Shown: positions 9,328-17,458, numbered from the stretch's first letter. The stretch is 64,000 bases of DNA from Ochrovirga pacifica (GCF_000220525.1 NZ_AFPK01000036.1:62001-126000); one strand, 5' to 3'. Program-made: numbers and translations. Notes: a model not told the origin generated them from the letters alone.

Positions 9328-10011
9328 CTATGGACCGTATTTTAAATCAATTTCTATTACTCCGTTTCCTCCTCTCATCCCCCAATGTCCTGCTTGATTT
9401 CCCAATAGCACTCTAACATTTTTAACTTCCATTGGCATTACTCCAGAAATATCGTTTACTACAATACCATCTATAACCAACAAAGCATGGATATCTGCAA
9501 AAATAGAGTTCTCACCTCTTGCGTTTAATAAAACTTGAGTCGTTCCATCCAAATCCATCAATTTTGCTCCTGGATATTTGTATTGTATAATATCGTAAAT
9601 AGAAGGCAACGTTTCTAAAAAATTATTTTGTGCTCTTTTGTATTCTAGTGCATGTTTTAATATTTTTTTTGCAACATGCAAAGATTTGGTAGCTTTGGTA
9701 AAAGATCTTTTGCTATTCTCATCATAATACATGTTTACAGTTAAATCCTTTTCTAAAGGAAGTTCTACAGTTCTTTTTTCTTTAAAAAAACCATCCGCAT
9801 AAAAATGTAACTCATCTTTATCTTTTATACGAATTTGAAACCGACCTAGACTATCCGTAAATACTACATTTTTAGTTTTTCCAGATTTTATTTTTACTTG
9901 GTTTAGTGGATATTCTTTAAAAGTAACTACCGTTCCTTTTATTGTTTTAGTTTGACCAAATAATACGGCACTAAAAAAAAGCTGTAAAATAATTAAGTAT
10001 TTGAATTTCAT
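9328..10011 (-). CDS. Carboxypeptidase-like plus TonB-receptor plug-like protein without barrel
   Basis: A 227-residue exported protein with a signal peptide ending LFGQ. Residues ~22-90 look like a carboxypeptidase-D regulatory-like domain (KTIKGTVVTFKEYPLNQVKI, FTDSLGRFQI). Residues ~135-227 resemble the plug of TonB-dependent receptors, with LLVIDGIVVND, a VKNVRVLLG strand and a terminal GMRGGNGVIEIDLKYG. A normal SusC-type receptor would continue with a 22-strand barrel, but here the stop follows the plug. The gene is full of intact codons, so it is a short protein type rather than an obvious wreck. It is separated by 59 bases from the downstream sorted protein, and the two may be co-transcribed. 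Function unknown. Confidence 0.75.
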   Translation of the reverse strand: MKFKYLIILQLFFSAVLFGQTKTIKGTVVTFKEYPLNQVKIKSGKTKNVVFTDSLGRFQIRIKDKDELHFYADGFFKEKRTVELPLEKDLTVNMYYDENSKRSFTKATKSLHVAKKILKHALEYKRAQNNFLETLPSIYDIIQYKYPGAKLMDLDGTTQVLLNARGENSIFADIHALLVIDGIVVNDISGVMPMEVKNVRVLLGNQAGHWGMRGGNGVIEIDLKYGP

Positions 10012-10091
10012 GACTTTAATTTTATTAAAAATACAAAAAATATTGCATTCTGAAAGCGGTTAGATTTGTCTCTTAGCAATGTAAAAAAACT

Positions 10092-10099
10092 TATCTTTG
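10092..10099 (+). promoter_or_regulatory. -7 element abutting the holB start
   Basis: TATCTTTG matches TAnnTTTG and ends three bases before the holB ATG. A TTTG lies 23 bases upstream of it, slightly farther than the usual ~20. This spacing predicts a leaderless transcript. Confidence 0.5.
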
Positions 10100-10102
10100 A
10101 GC

Positions 10103-11233
10103 ATGCTTTTTAACAATATTATTGGTCAGGAACATCTTATCAATCATCTTAAAAAAACTGTTGATTCGGGTAGAATTGCTCACGCTCAACTGTTTGTTGG
10201 AAAAGAAGGTGTAGGTACTTTGGCTACTGCTATAGCTTATGCATCGTACATTTTATGTAATGTAGACGAGAAGTGTAGTTTAAGAGTTAAAAACTTTCAA
10301 CACCCTGATCTCCATTTTGCTTTTCCTACAGCAGTTAATGATAAAATTAAAAAACATCCTGTCAGTACTCTTTTTTACGAAGAATGGAGAAATTTTATTA
10401 CCAAAAAACCTTACGGAAGCTTATTTGATTGGTATCAATATATTGGTATAGAAAACAAACAAGGACAAATTGGAGTTGATGAAGCCGAAGAAATTGTAAA
10501 AAAATTAAAGCTAAAATCTTTTGAAGGGGGCTATAAAATTATGATTATTTGGATGGCAGAAAAAATGAATGTAGCTGCCAGCAACAAATTGTTAAAACTA
10601 ATAGAAGAACCTCCAAAAAAAACAATTTTCCTACTAGTAGTAGAACAAAAAGAACTGTTGATTAATACTATTTTGTCTAGATGTCAACTACTAGATTTTC
10701 CTTTGTTAAGTGAACAAAACATAGCTGATACATTAATAGAAAAAGAGAATTCTTATCCTGCCGAAGCATTAAAAATTGCTCATCAATCTGAGGGTAATTA
10801 TAGAAAAGCCTTGCAATTAATAAAGCAAGAAGGGAATGATTTAGAGTTTGAACAACTTTTTATTATCTGGGTTCGTGCTGCTTTTAAAGCCAAAGGAAAT
10901 GCAAGCGTTATTCAAGATTTAATATCATGGTCCGATACCATTGCTAGTTTTGGAAGAGAAAAACAAAAACAATTTTTAGATTTTTGTTTGCAATTTTTTA
11001 GACAAGCCATGCTTTTAAATTATGGTGCAAAAGACTTGGTGTTTTTTGAACCTAGAACTAAAGGATTTGCGTTAGATAAATTTGCCCCTTTTATACATGG
11101 TGCTAATATTACCGAAATAACACAAGAACTTAACGATGCAAATTATCATATAGAACGTAATGGTAATGCCAAATTAATTTTACTAGACACTTCTATAAAA
11201 CTGACAAGATTGCTACACAAAAAAGAGCAATAA
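10103..11233 (+). CDS. holB: DNA polymerase III subunit delta'
   Basis: Clamp-loader subunit of the replicative polymerase, 376 residues. The N-terminal AAA-like domain shows the family start (FNNIIGQEHLINHLKKTVDSGRIAHAQLFVG), then a degenerate P-loop GKEGVGTLATAIA, as expected for a delta' that does not bind ATP well. The KLLKLIEEPPKKTIFLLV sensor-like segment and the SRC motif (LSRCQLLDFPLL), the arginine-finger region, follow. The ATG at 10103 is preferred to an in-frame TTG at 10097, because the latter overlaps the candidate -7 promoter element. Convergent/divergent neighbours are unrelated. A weak terminator follows. Confidence 0.92.
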   Translation: MLFNNIIGQEHLINHLKKTVDSGRIAHAQLFVGKEGVGTLATAIAYASYILCNVDEKCSLRVKNFQHPDLHFAFPTAVNDKIKKHPVSTLFYEEWRNFITKKPYGSLFDWYQYIGIENKQGQIGVDEAEEIVKKLKLKSFEGGYKIMIIWMAEKMNVAASNKLLKLIEEPPKKTIFLLVVEQKELLINTILSRCQLLDFPLLSEQNIADTLIEKENSYPAEALKIAHQSEGNYRKALQLIKQEGNDLEFEQLFIIWVRAAFKAKGNASVIQDLISWSDTIASFGREKQKQFLDFCLQFFRQAMLLNYGAKDLVFFEPRTKGFALDKFAPFIHGANITEITQELNDANYHIERNGNAKLILLDTSIKLTRLLHKKEQ

Positions 11234-11244
11234 AATACTTTTTT

Positions 11245-11274
11245 ACTGTTTTTTGTGTAAAATCAGTTTTTTTT
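11245..11274 (+). terminator. Weak intrinsic terminator after holB
   Basis: ACTG...CAGT plus TTTT...AAAA forms an interrupted stem, followed by seven or more T residues, starting 12 bases past the holB stop. Confidence 0.45.
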
Positions 11275-11296
11275 AGGCTCTAGAGTAAAAAATAAC

Positions 11297-11304
11297 TAAT
11301 TTTG
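11297..11304 (+). promoter_or_regulatory. -7 element upstream of the 11.4 kb leader
   Basis: TAATTTTG matches TAnnTTTG. Transcription from here would produce about 130 bases of leader before the terminator-like hairpin at 11398-11439. Confidence 0.45.
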
Positions 11305-11397
11305 TACCTATTAATTTAATTTTAGCAAATCTACTTATTATTAGCTTTTAAAAGCATTTATACAACTTTTGTTTTTTTTCATAGTAAAAACAAGTTT

Positions 11398-11439
11398 TCC
11401 CTGTAATAACCCACCCAAATTATTACGGGGATTTTTTTT
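11398..11439 (+). terminator. Strong terminator-like hairpin just before a start codon
   Basis: A 12-bp stem (11398-11409 with 11420-11431, one G-T pair) is followed by eight T residues that end nine bases before the ATG at 11448. It could end a small RNA started at about 11308, act as an attenuator for the next gene, or be a holB terminator placed unusually far downstream. Confidence 0.7.
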
Positions 11440-11447
11440 GAATTGAC

Positions 11448-11816
11448 ATGAATACATACATCCTTTTATTTTTATTAATTTCTTTTGGTTACTCTTTATA
11501 TGAAAAATTAAAAGATAAAAAAGGATACACCATATTTTTAGAAAATCATCTCAAACAAAAAAAGTGGTCAAGCTTATTTTGGTGGTTATTAGTTTTAATC
11601 AACTCTTCTGTTTTTATTTTTTTGAGTATTGGTATTTTTCAAGTTTTTTTACAACAAAATTTTTTACCCTTAAAGTGTATTTACGAATACAATGCTGTGG
11701 CTATAATAGTTTTACTTTTTGGTCAGAGAATGGCAGGAGATTATCAAGGAGCAGCAAATTTGGGAATTTACTTTTTGATAGTAATTTTTGGAGAGTATAT
11801 AAATTCCTTGTCATAA
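11448..11816 (+). CDS. Small DoxX-like integral membrane protein, unknown function
   Basis: A 122-residue protein with three to four membrane helices (about residues 2-18, 42-66, 80-93 and 101-119) and one basic loop (YEKLKDKKGYTIFLENHLKQKK). The layout loosely resembles the DoxX-like group of four-helix proteins, but I see no motif that settles it. The ATG lies only nine bases after the T-run of a terminator-like hairpin, so its expression may depend on read-through, or on a start within the leader. Downstream, a convergent methyltransferase gene follows after a 150-base AT-rich gap, which holds a 21-base palindrome (11830-11850) and nothing else I can identify. Confidence 0.65.
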   Translation: MNTYILLFLLISFGYSLYEKLKDKKGYTIFLENHLKQKKWSSLFWWLLVLINSSVFIFLSIGIFQVFLQQNFLPLKCIYEYNAVAIIVLLFGQRMAGDYQGAANLGIYFLIVIFGEYINSLS

Positions 11817-11964
11817 AAACAATCATAATAATAATTTATAGTAAATTATTATTCTATTGAAAACGTCTTTAAAAAAATAGCCTTTTAAATTCGATTTAAG
11901 AGACTTTTAGATTTTAACAACCCAATTGTATATTATTATTATTTTAAAAGCAATAAAGGGTTAA

Positions 11965-12972
11965 TTATTCGTTTTTCATGTTTTTAAGCAAATAGATTAG
12001 AGAGGAATACTCTCCTGTTCTTTTGGCAGCCTTGTTTGATTTGATTCCATTGATAAAAGCTTTAAAAAAATTCTTTTTGCCTGTTTTATATTCTTCACTT
12101 AATAACGATACGTAAAACGCATCAAATTTCATTGGCAATGTTTTTACTACTTTTAACAATTCTGTAGAAAATAATCTATGTATAGCTGTTTGTGAAAAAT
12201 GCCATAAATGTCTAGGTACATCAAAAGCAGCCCAAAATTCTTTATAATGTTCCGCATCGTAACTTTTATAGTTTGGAACGGCAATTATCAAAACTCCATC
12301 AGGTTTTAACAGTTGTTTTAGTCTGTAAATATATTTATCCAAATCGTGCACATGCTCTAAAACGTGCCAAAGAGTAATAACATCAAACTGATAAGGATTT
12401 ACATTTTCTTCTTTATAAGTTGCATCAAACTTTAAAACTTCTTTTTCTACATTTTTAGTTTCATGTTCGGTATGATGATAGAGTTTGGTGTGTTTGTAAC
12501 TTTTTTTATAGTCTAAATTATTTTCTTTACTTGCGTATTCATCTTCAAAAAAAGCATGGATATCAGAATATAAATATGTGTTTTTATTTAATTTATCTTC
12601 TGCTTTTTTTCTGGCTTTTAAACTTGGTTCTATCCCTGTAACCTTCCATCCATTTTGTTGGCAAATAGCTAAAAAATCACCCGTTCCACAACCTATATCT
12701 AGCAATGTTTTGTTTTCTACTGGAAATGAATTGAGCAATTGTAACTTTTTATTTAACGTATATTTTTTTACCCAACTGTAAATATATTCAGTAACATTTT
12801 TTTTTCGATCTGTATGAGAAATATATGCTTCGCTTTGATAATATTTTTCTAAATCTCCTTTTTTAGGCCTAGGATTGGTAATTAATAAATCAATCCTATC
12901 ATCCAAAATCAATTCAAATGTTTCTTTCGAAACAGCAAAGTCTTTTGTTTTTAAATACGATTCTAAAGCCAT
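11965..12972 (-). CDS. Class I SAM-dependent methyltransferase with lysine/histidine-rich insertion
   Basis: A 335-residue methyltransferase of the type often annotated as methyltransferase domain 23. The SAM-binding motif I is KTLLDIGCGTGDFLAICQQ (about residues 88-106), motif II-like GIEPS follows, and the post-I motif is FDVITLWHVLEHVHDLDKYI (near residue 200). Before motif I there is an N-terminal segment with the DYFxxS-like pattern LEKYYQSEAYISHTD. A polar stretch of about 40 residues rich in Lys, His, Tyr and Glu (about 140-180) interrupts the core between motif I and the VITLWHVLEH strand, which is unusual. The substrate is unknown. The start overlaps the SanA-like stop by one base (TAATG), so the two are coupled. 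Confidence 0.85.
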   Translation of the reverse strand: MALESYLKTKDFAVSKETFELILDDRIDLLITNPRPKKGDLEKYYQSEAYISHTDRKKNVTEYIYSWVKKYTLNKKLQLLNSFPVENKTLLDIGCGTGDFLAICQQNGWKVTGIEPSLKARKKAEDKLNKNTYLYSDIHAFFEDEYASKENNLDYKKSYKHTKLYHHTEHETKNVEKEVLKFDATYKEENVNPYQFDVITLWHVLEHVHDLDKYIYRLKQLLKPDGVLIIAVPNYKSYDAEHYKEFWAAFDVPRHLWHFSQTAIHRLFSTELLKVVKTLPMKFDAFYVSLLSEEYKTGKKNFFKAFINGIKSNKAAKRTGEYSSLIYLLKNMKNE

Positions 12973-13598
12973 TATTTTATCTGAATTTTAGGTCCTAAAA
13001 ATTTAGGTTGTATATTAAATAATAGATCTACAAAAACTTTGGTTCTTGCCAAATACTCTCGCAAATATACTTTAAAGCCGTATTTTTTGCTGACATCTTT
13101 TGCATTAAATCCTACAGTTTGTATTCCGTTTAAAGAAGCAATATATACAGCTCTCTTATTATGAAATTCTTGGGAAATAATGGTAAATGAATTTTGTCCA
13201 AAAACTTTTTGTGCTCTAATAACTGAATCTAAAGTTCTAAATCCGGCATAATCTAAAATTATTTTTTTTGATGGAATTCCTTTTTTGATAAGCTCATTTT
13301 TAAAGTCTATAGGTTCGTTGTAATATTTTGTAGCATTGTCTCCACTTACCAAAATAAAATCTATTTTACCGTGTTTATAAAGCTCTAAAACTGCTTGTAT
13401 TCTGTATTTAAAATACAAATTAATAGTACCATTTTTTTGTTTTTTAGAAGTTCCTAAAACCATTCCTACTTTATTTTTAGGAATAGATATTACATCATTA
13501 TAAACCTTATTTTCTGTTTTAAATTCAATAATATAAAAAGGAATTATAATTACTAACACAAAAAACAACAAAGCTATTATTGCTAATTTCTTTTTCAT
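12972..13598 (-). CDS. SanA/YdcF-like DUF218 membrane protein
   Basis: A 208-residue protein with one N-terminal membrane helix (about residues 4-27) and a periplasmic DUF218 domain. Characteristic motifs are MVLGTSKK, VSGDNAT, GIPSKKIILDYAGFRTLDSVIRA, the acidic/aromatic stretch TIISQEFHNKRAVYIA and the end YLREYLARTKVFVDL. In E. coli, SanA affects vancomycin exclusion at high temperature and envelope barrier function, and related ElyC acts on lipid carrier metabolism. The exact reaction is not established. It is coupled to the methyltransferase gene and follows a flavoprotein gene by 46 bases. Confidence 0.88.
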   Translation of the reverse strand: MKKKLAIIALLFFVLVIIIPFYIIEFKTENKVYNDVISIPKNKVGMVLGTSKKQKNGTINLYFKYRIQAVLELYKHGKIDFILVSGDNATKYYNEPIDFKNELIKKGIPSKKIILDYAGFRTLDSVIRAQKVFGQNSFTIISQEFHNKRAVYIASLNGIQTVGFNAKDVSKKYGFKVYLREYLARTKVFVDLLFNIQPKFLGPKIQIK

Positions 13599-13644
13599 TT
13601 ACATATAAATAACGGTGTGCTTATAAAACGCAATTAGAGCAATT

Positions 13645-14757
13645 TTATTTACTTTCTAGACCATATTCTCCAGACAAAGAATTTACAGCTCTTTTTTTTG
13701 GTATAAAGAATTTAGAAATAAATAAGATATAATCCATCAATATATTGTTTTGAGAATATTTAAAAAATTTGGTTTGTGTTCTTTTAGATCGTTGATAGTT
13801 TAATAGGAATCTTTTTTTCCATTCTGTTTCGTAATCATGCAAATGTTTTAAATTTTTATTTGCTATCGTTTTATGAATTGCTTTACTTGCCATAATTGCT
13901 GCTTCAAAAATAAATTTATACCCCTCTCCTACAATCGGATTTACTTGCGAAACACTATCGCCAACACATACTAAATTGTAATGAATAAATTTATCTAGTA
14001 CAGGAGTAATAGGAATACTGCCTCCTTCTATTATATCATTATCTTTAGTTACTATTTTTTTTATTGAGGAAAGTTCTAATATTTGATGTAATCTACTTTT
14101 TAAATCTTTCACAATTTTTTCATCAAAAGTTCCGAAACCTATAATTGCTCTTTTGTCTTTTAAAGGAAAAATCCAACCGTAACCACCTTGATAATCTTTA
14201 CCCATTAAAAGATGTAATTCTGTTACTTTTCCTTTGTATTTTACATTATACTCTACTCCTGTAGCTAGTTCTGTTTTCTTATTTATTAAACCAACTTTTT
14301 TGCTCAAAACACCTGCAGTTCCAGAAGCATCAACAAAAATATCTGCATAAAATTCTTTTCCTTTTTTATCAGTAATGGCAATTACTTTTCCTGTTTCATT
14401 TTTCTTAAGGTTAGTAATATTTGTATGGGTTAAAAAAGTTACATAATTAGTATCGATACTTTCAATTAATTCTTCATGAACTTTTTTTTTATCTAACACA
14501 AATAAATTGGTTTTTAATTTACTCTTAACCCGTTTTGAGTGAAAACATATCGTATCAATATCTTGTGCTACTACATTTCTAGTCAATCCAAACTGATCTA
14601 AATTGATAAAACTTCCTAAGGTATTGAAAGAAAAATTAAGCAAATCTTTCTTTCTATCGAGCACCAAAGTCTTTACTCTGAATTTTCCTAATTCTCTTGC
14701 CAACATCAACCCTGCAGTTCCTGCACCTACAATAATAACGTTGTATTTTTCCTCCAT
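13645..14757 (-). CDS. FAD-dependent oxidoreductase of the geranylgeranyl-reductase type
   Basis: A 370-residue flavoprotein. The N-terminus has the dinucleotide-binding fold VIIVGAGTAGLMLARELG (GxGxxG at about residue 11). Mid-protein it has DIFVDASGTAGVLSK and GYGWIFPLKDKRAIIGFG. The third FAD motif is LVCVGDSVSQVNPIVGEGYKFIFEAA, which places it with geranylgeranyl-reductase/aromatic-ring-hydroxylase-like enzymes. Such enzymes reduce or oxidise isoprenoid or quinone-like substrates. The product cannot be named from sequence. A lycopene cyclase was considered, but the motif set fits the GGR family better. It is the first gene of a minus-strand group with SanA and the methyltransferase. Confidence 0.82.
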   Translation of the reverse strand: MEEKYNVIIVGAGTAGLMLARELGKFRVKTLVLDRKKDLLNFSFNTLGSFINLDQFGLTRNVVAQDIDTICFHSKRVKSKLKTNLFVLDKKKVHEELIESIDTNYVTFLTHTNITNLKKNETGKVIAITDKKGKEFYADIFVDASGTAGVLSKKVGLINKKTELATGVEYNVKYKGKVTELHLLMGKDYQGGYGWIFPLKDKRAIIGFGTFDEKIVKDLKSRLHQILELSSIKKIVTKDNDIIEGGSIPITPVLDKFIHYNLVCVGDSVSQVNPIVGEGYKFIFEAAIMASKAIHKTIANKNLKHLHDYETEWKKRFLLNYQRSKRTQTKFFKYSQNNILMDYILFISKFFIPKKRAVNSLSGEYGLESK

Positions 14758-14819
14758 TTTTATTAAAATTTACAGGCAATATAGAGTAAAAATTAAGAAT
14801 AGTTTTCATCTTAAACCAA

Positions 14820-14854
14820 AAAAAAGAGACTGTATTTACAATCTCTTTTTTTTT
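14820..14854 (-). terminator. Intrinsic terminator after mnmG
   Basis: AAAAAGAGA pairs with TCTCTTTTT, with an inner TGT/ACA pair and T-runs on both sides. It lies between mnmG and the flavoprotein gene, next to parS site 1. Confidence 0.7.
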
Positions 14855-14857
14855 CTT

Positions 14858-14893
14858 AAACACAACTTGTTCCACGTGGAACAAGTTGTGTTT
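14858..14893. other. parS: parS-like site 1 inside a 36-bp perfect palindrome
   Basis: The core GTTCCACGTGGAAC (14869-14882) matches the parS consensus (TGTTNCACGTGNAACA) in its conserved positions. The symmetry extends over 36 bases without a mismatch, centred between 14875 and 14876. It lies in the 178-base gap downstream of mnmG. ParB of the chromosome segregation system would bind here. Confidence 0.8.
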
Positions 14894-14935
14894 TCTACAA
14901 TTATTTAATAGTATTACTAGCTATATAAAAGTTAA

Positions 14936-16813
14936 TTATCTTCCCATATAGACCAATAGCACTGAAACATCCGACGGAGATACTCCACTAATTCTGCTAG
15001 CTTGTGATATGGTTACTGGCTGAATCTTGGTTAATTTTTGCTGTGCTTCTATAGAAAGTGATTTTACTTTGTAATAATCGAAGTTTTTTGGAATAGATAT
15101 ATTTTCTAAGCGTTGTAACTTATCAGCATTATTTTTTTCTTTTTCTATATACCCTGCATATTTAACTTTTACCTCTGCTTGTTCTAAAATTTCATTATCA
15201 ATTTCATGTTCTTTTATAAAATCTGCTACACCAGGAAACATTAAAACATCATTAAAATCTATCTGAGGACGAGAAGCTATTTTATACATTTTCATAGATT
15301 GTGTTATCAAAGCAGAACCTTTAGCTTCTAAAATAGGATTTACATCATTTGGTTTAATACTGGTTTCTTCTAAAAATTGAACTAACAAATCTGATTTTTT
15401 CACCTTTTCTTTTACACGTTCTAATCGTTCATCAGATGCCAAACCAATAGCATTGGCAATAGGTGTTAAACGTATATCTGCATTGTCTTGACGTAATAAA
15501 GTCCTATATTCTGCTCTAGAAGTAAACATTCTGTAAGGCTCTTCTGTTCCTTTTGTAATTAAATCGTCTATTAAAACACCAATATAAGCTTCATCTCTTT
15601 TTAGAATAAAAGGGGGTTTAGATTGTACTTTTAAAGCAGCATTGATACCAGCCATTAATCCTTGAGAAGCTGCTTCTTCATATCCAGTAGTACCGTTTAT
15701 TTGACCAGCAAAAAATAAATTTTCTACTAATTTAGTTTCTAAAGTATGTGTTAATTGTGTTGGTGGAAAATAATCATATTCTATAGCATAACCATATCTT
15801 AAAAATTTTACATTCTCGAAACCTGCAACTTTTCGTAAAGCTTTGTCCTGAATATCTTCGGGCAATGATGTAGAAAAGCCATTTACATAAATCTCAACCG
15901 TATTCCATCCTTCAGGTTCTACAAAAATTTGATGTCTATCTTTAGTAGCAAAACGATCAATTTTATCTTCAATAGAAGGACAATATCTTGGACCTGTAGA
16001 TTGAATTCTACCATTAAACATTGGAGAACGATCAAAACCTGAACGCAACAAATCATGCACTTCTTGAGAGGTGTAACTCATGTAACAAGAGCGTTGTTCT
16101 GTTAGTGGTTTGGTTGTTTTTAAATAAGAGAACTTTTCAGGATTTTCATCTCCGGGTTGTTCTATCATTTTAGAAAAATCTAAAGAACGAGCATCTACTC
16201 TTGGAGGTGTTCCTGTTTTCATTCTTCCTGCTTCAAAACCAACTTTAACCAAATCTTCAGTAATTCCTGTAGAAGCACTTTCACCAGAACGTCCTCCACC
16301 AAAAGATTTTTCTCCTATATGAATTAAACCGTTTAAAAAAGTACCAGCAGTAATAATTACTGAATTTGCTTTAATTTCAAAACCTAAACCTGTTTTAACT
16401 CCTTTAATTTTACCGTCTTCTATTATCAATCCTTTGATCATATCTTGGTAAAAATCTAAGTTTTGGGTTTGTTCCAACATGATTCTCCATTCTTCTGCAA
16501 AACGCATACGATCAGATTGTGCACGTGGACTCCACATTGCTGGTCCTTTTGATTTGTTTAACATCTTAAACTGAATAGCTGTCTTATCAGTTACTATACC
16601 ACTATAACCACCTAAGGCATCAATTTCTCTAACTATTTGTCCTTTTGCAATACCTCCCATAGCAGGGTTACAACTCATTTGTGCAATATTTTGCAAACTC
16701 ATGGTTACCAATAAAGTTTTAGCTCCCATATTTGCTGCTGCAGCTGCTGCCTCTGAACCTGCATGACCACCACCAACAACAATTACATCATATGTTTCTG
16801 TAAATAAGCTCAT
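14936..16813 (-). CDS. mnmG: tRNA uridine 5-carboxymethylaminomethyl modification enzyme
   Basis: MnmG (GidA), the FAD-binding partner of MnmE, modifies U34 of tRNAs read in split codon boxes. It is 625 residues long, the usual size. The FAD motif VVGGGHAGSEAAAAAANMG is at the N-terminus, followed by MSCNPAMGGIAKGQIVREID. PRVDARSLDF and YCPSIEDKIDRF are mid-protein signatures, and the C-terminal region ends with TISQASRISGVSPSDVSVLLVYM. It is flanked on both sides by parS-like sites. In many bacteria gidA is an oriC neighbour, in line with the oriC candidate 8 kb away. mnmE is not in the window. Confidence 0.97.
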   Translation of the reverse strand: MSLFTETYDVIVVGGGHAGSEAAAAAANMGAKTLLVTMSLQNIAQMSCNPAMGGIAKGQIVREIDALGGYSGIVTDKTAIQFKMLNKSKGPAMWSPRAQSDRMRFAEEWRIMLEQTQNLDFYQDMIKGLIIEDGKIKGVKTGLGFEIKANSVIITAGTFLNGLIHIGEKSFGGGRSGESASTGITEDLVKVGFEAGRMKTGTPPRVDARSLDFSKMIEQPGDENPEKFSYLKTTKPLTEQRSCYMSYTSQEVHDLLRSGFDRSPMFNGRIQSTGPRYCPSIEDKIDRFATKDRHQIFVEPEGWNTVEIYVNGFSTSLPEDIQDKALRKVAGFENVKFLRYGYAIEYDYFPPTQLTHTLETKLVENLFFAGQINGTTGYEEAASQGLMAGINAALKVQSKPPFILKRDEAYIGVLIDDLITKGTEEPYRMFTSRAEYRTLLRQDNADIRLTPIANAIGLASDERLERVKEKVKKSDLLVQFLEETSIKPNDVNPILEAKGSALITQSMKMYKIASRPQIDFNDVLMFPGVADFIKEHEIDNEILEQAEVKVKYAGYIEKEKNNADKLQRLENISIPKNFDYYKVKSLSIEAQQKLTKIQPVTISQASRISGVSPSDVSVLLVYMGR

Positions 16814-16932
16814 TTTTGTATAAGTTTATCAAGTTATAAGCGCAATAATGTAAAAAGTGTTTTAGCTTGTAAATAATTACAAATCATTAAAACAAACAGA
16901 ACAACATTCTTGACCTTAAAACTTCGTTTATA

Positions 16933-16946
16933 GTTCCACGTGGAAC
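16933..16946. other. parS: parS-like site 2
   Basis: GTTCCACGTGGAAC is a perfect 14-base palindrome with the same core as site 1. It lies in the 141-base gap between ybeY and mnmG, nine bases from the ybeY stop. Confidence 0.78.
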
Positions 16947-16954
16947 ATTCTTAA

Positions 16955-17365
16955 TTATTCTAATATTTTTAAATAAAAATCTTCTTTAGCTCTCATTATT
17001 TTAGCCTCATTATTGCTTTTATCTTTATAACCGCAATAATGTAAAATGCCATGAATAATTACTCTTGATAATTCATCATCGAAAGCTTGTTTAAGATCTT
17101 TAGCGTTTTCTTTTACACGTTCTACAGAAATAAATACATCACCAGAAATTAACTTTCCCATAGTATAATCAAAGCTAATAATATCAGTTAAAGTATCGTG
17201 ATTTAAAAATTCTACATTTAATTTATGTAAGTATTTGTCGTCACAAAAAATATAATTAATATCCCCTTCTTCACAGTTCTCAGCTGTTATAGTTTTAGAT
17301 ATCCATTGTGTGTATTTTTCTTCATTAACTAATTCAAAATCAGTTTCGTAATTAAAAACAATCAT
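16955..17365 (-). CDS. ybeY: Endoribonuclease YbeY, rRNA maturation factor
   Basis: A 136-residue metal-dependent endoribonuclease of the UPF0054 family, involved in 16S rRNA 3' processing and ribosome quality control. The family core is GDVFISVERVKENA followed by HGILHYCGYKD, the zinc site. The first two histidines of the H-x3-H-x5-H motif are present, but the third position is Asp (GYKDK instead of GYDHE), which I recall as common in Flavobacteria. Length is slightly below the ~150 of E. coli. A TACCTTTG -7 element gives a leader of about 15 bases. It is divergent from gltX. Confidence 0.92.
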   Translation of the reverse strand: MIVFNYETDFELVNEEKYTQWISKTITAENCEEGDINYIFCDDKYLHKLNVEFLNHDTLTDIISFDYTMGKLISGDVFISVERVKENAKDLKQAFDDELSRVIIHGILHYCGYKDKSNNEAKIMRAKEDFYLKILE

Positions 17366-17383
17366 CTCAAAAATTTAGTTTGG

Positions 17384-17391
17384 CAAAGGTA
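17384..17391 (-). promoter_or_regulatory. -7 element upstream of ybeY
   Basis: The minus strand reads TACCTTTG, an exact TAnnTTTG match at a sensible distance from the ATG. Confidence 0.5.
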
Positions 17392-17458
17392 CTAAAAAGG
17401 ATCATACCTTGAAACACAATAAAATGAGCTATTTTAACTAAAAAAATAAAGGATAAAT

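Noticed and set aside
11830-11850. 21-base AT-only palindrome after the 11.4 kb membrane gene
   Set aside because: There is no T-run of the type needed for termination, and such AT palindromes are expected by chance in this composition.
13645-14757. Lycopene cyclase or halogenase
   Set aside because: The FAD motifs fit, but the third motif and length agree better with the geranylgeranyl-reductase group; no carotenoid gene is adjacent.
16814-16954. Alternative oriC in the ybeY-mnmG gap
   Set aside because: It has a parS-like site but only 141 bases and no DnaA-box cluster. The 24.7-25.4 kb gap is much better.
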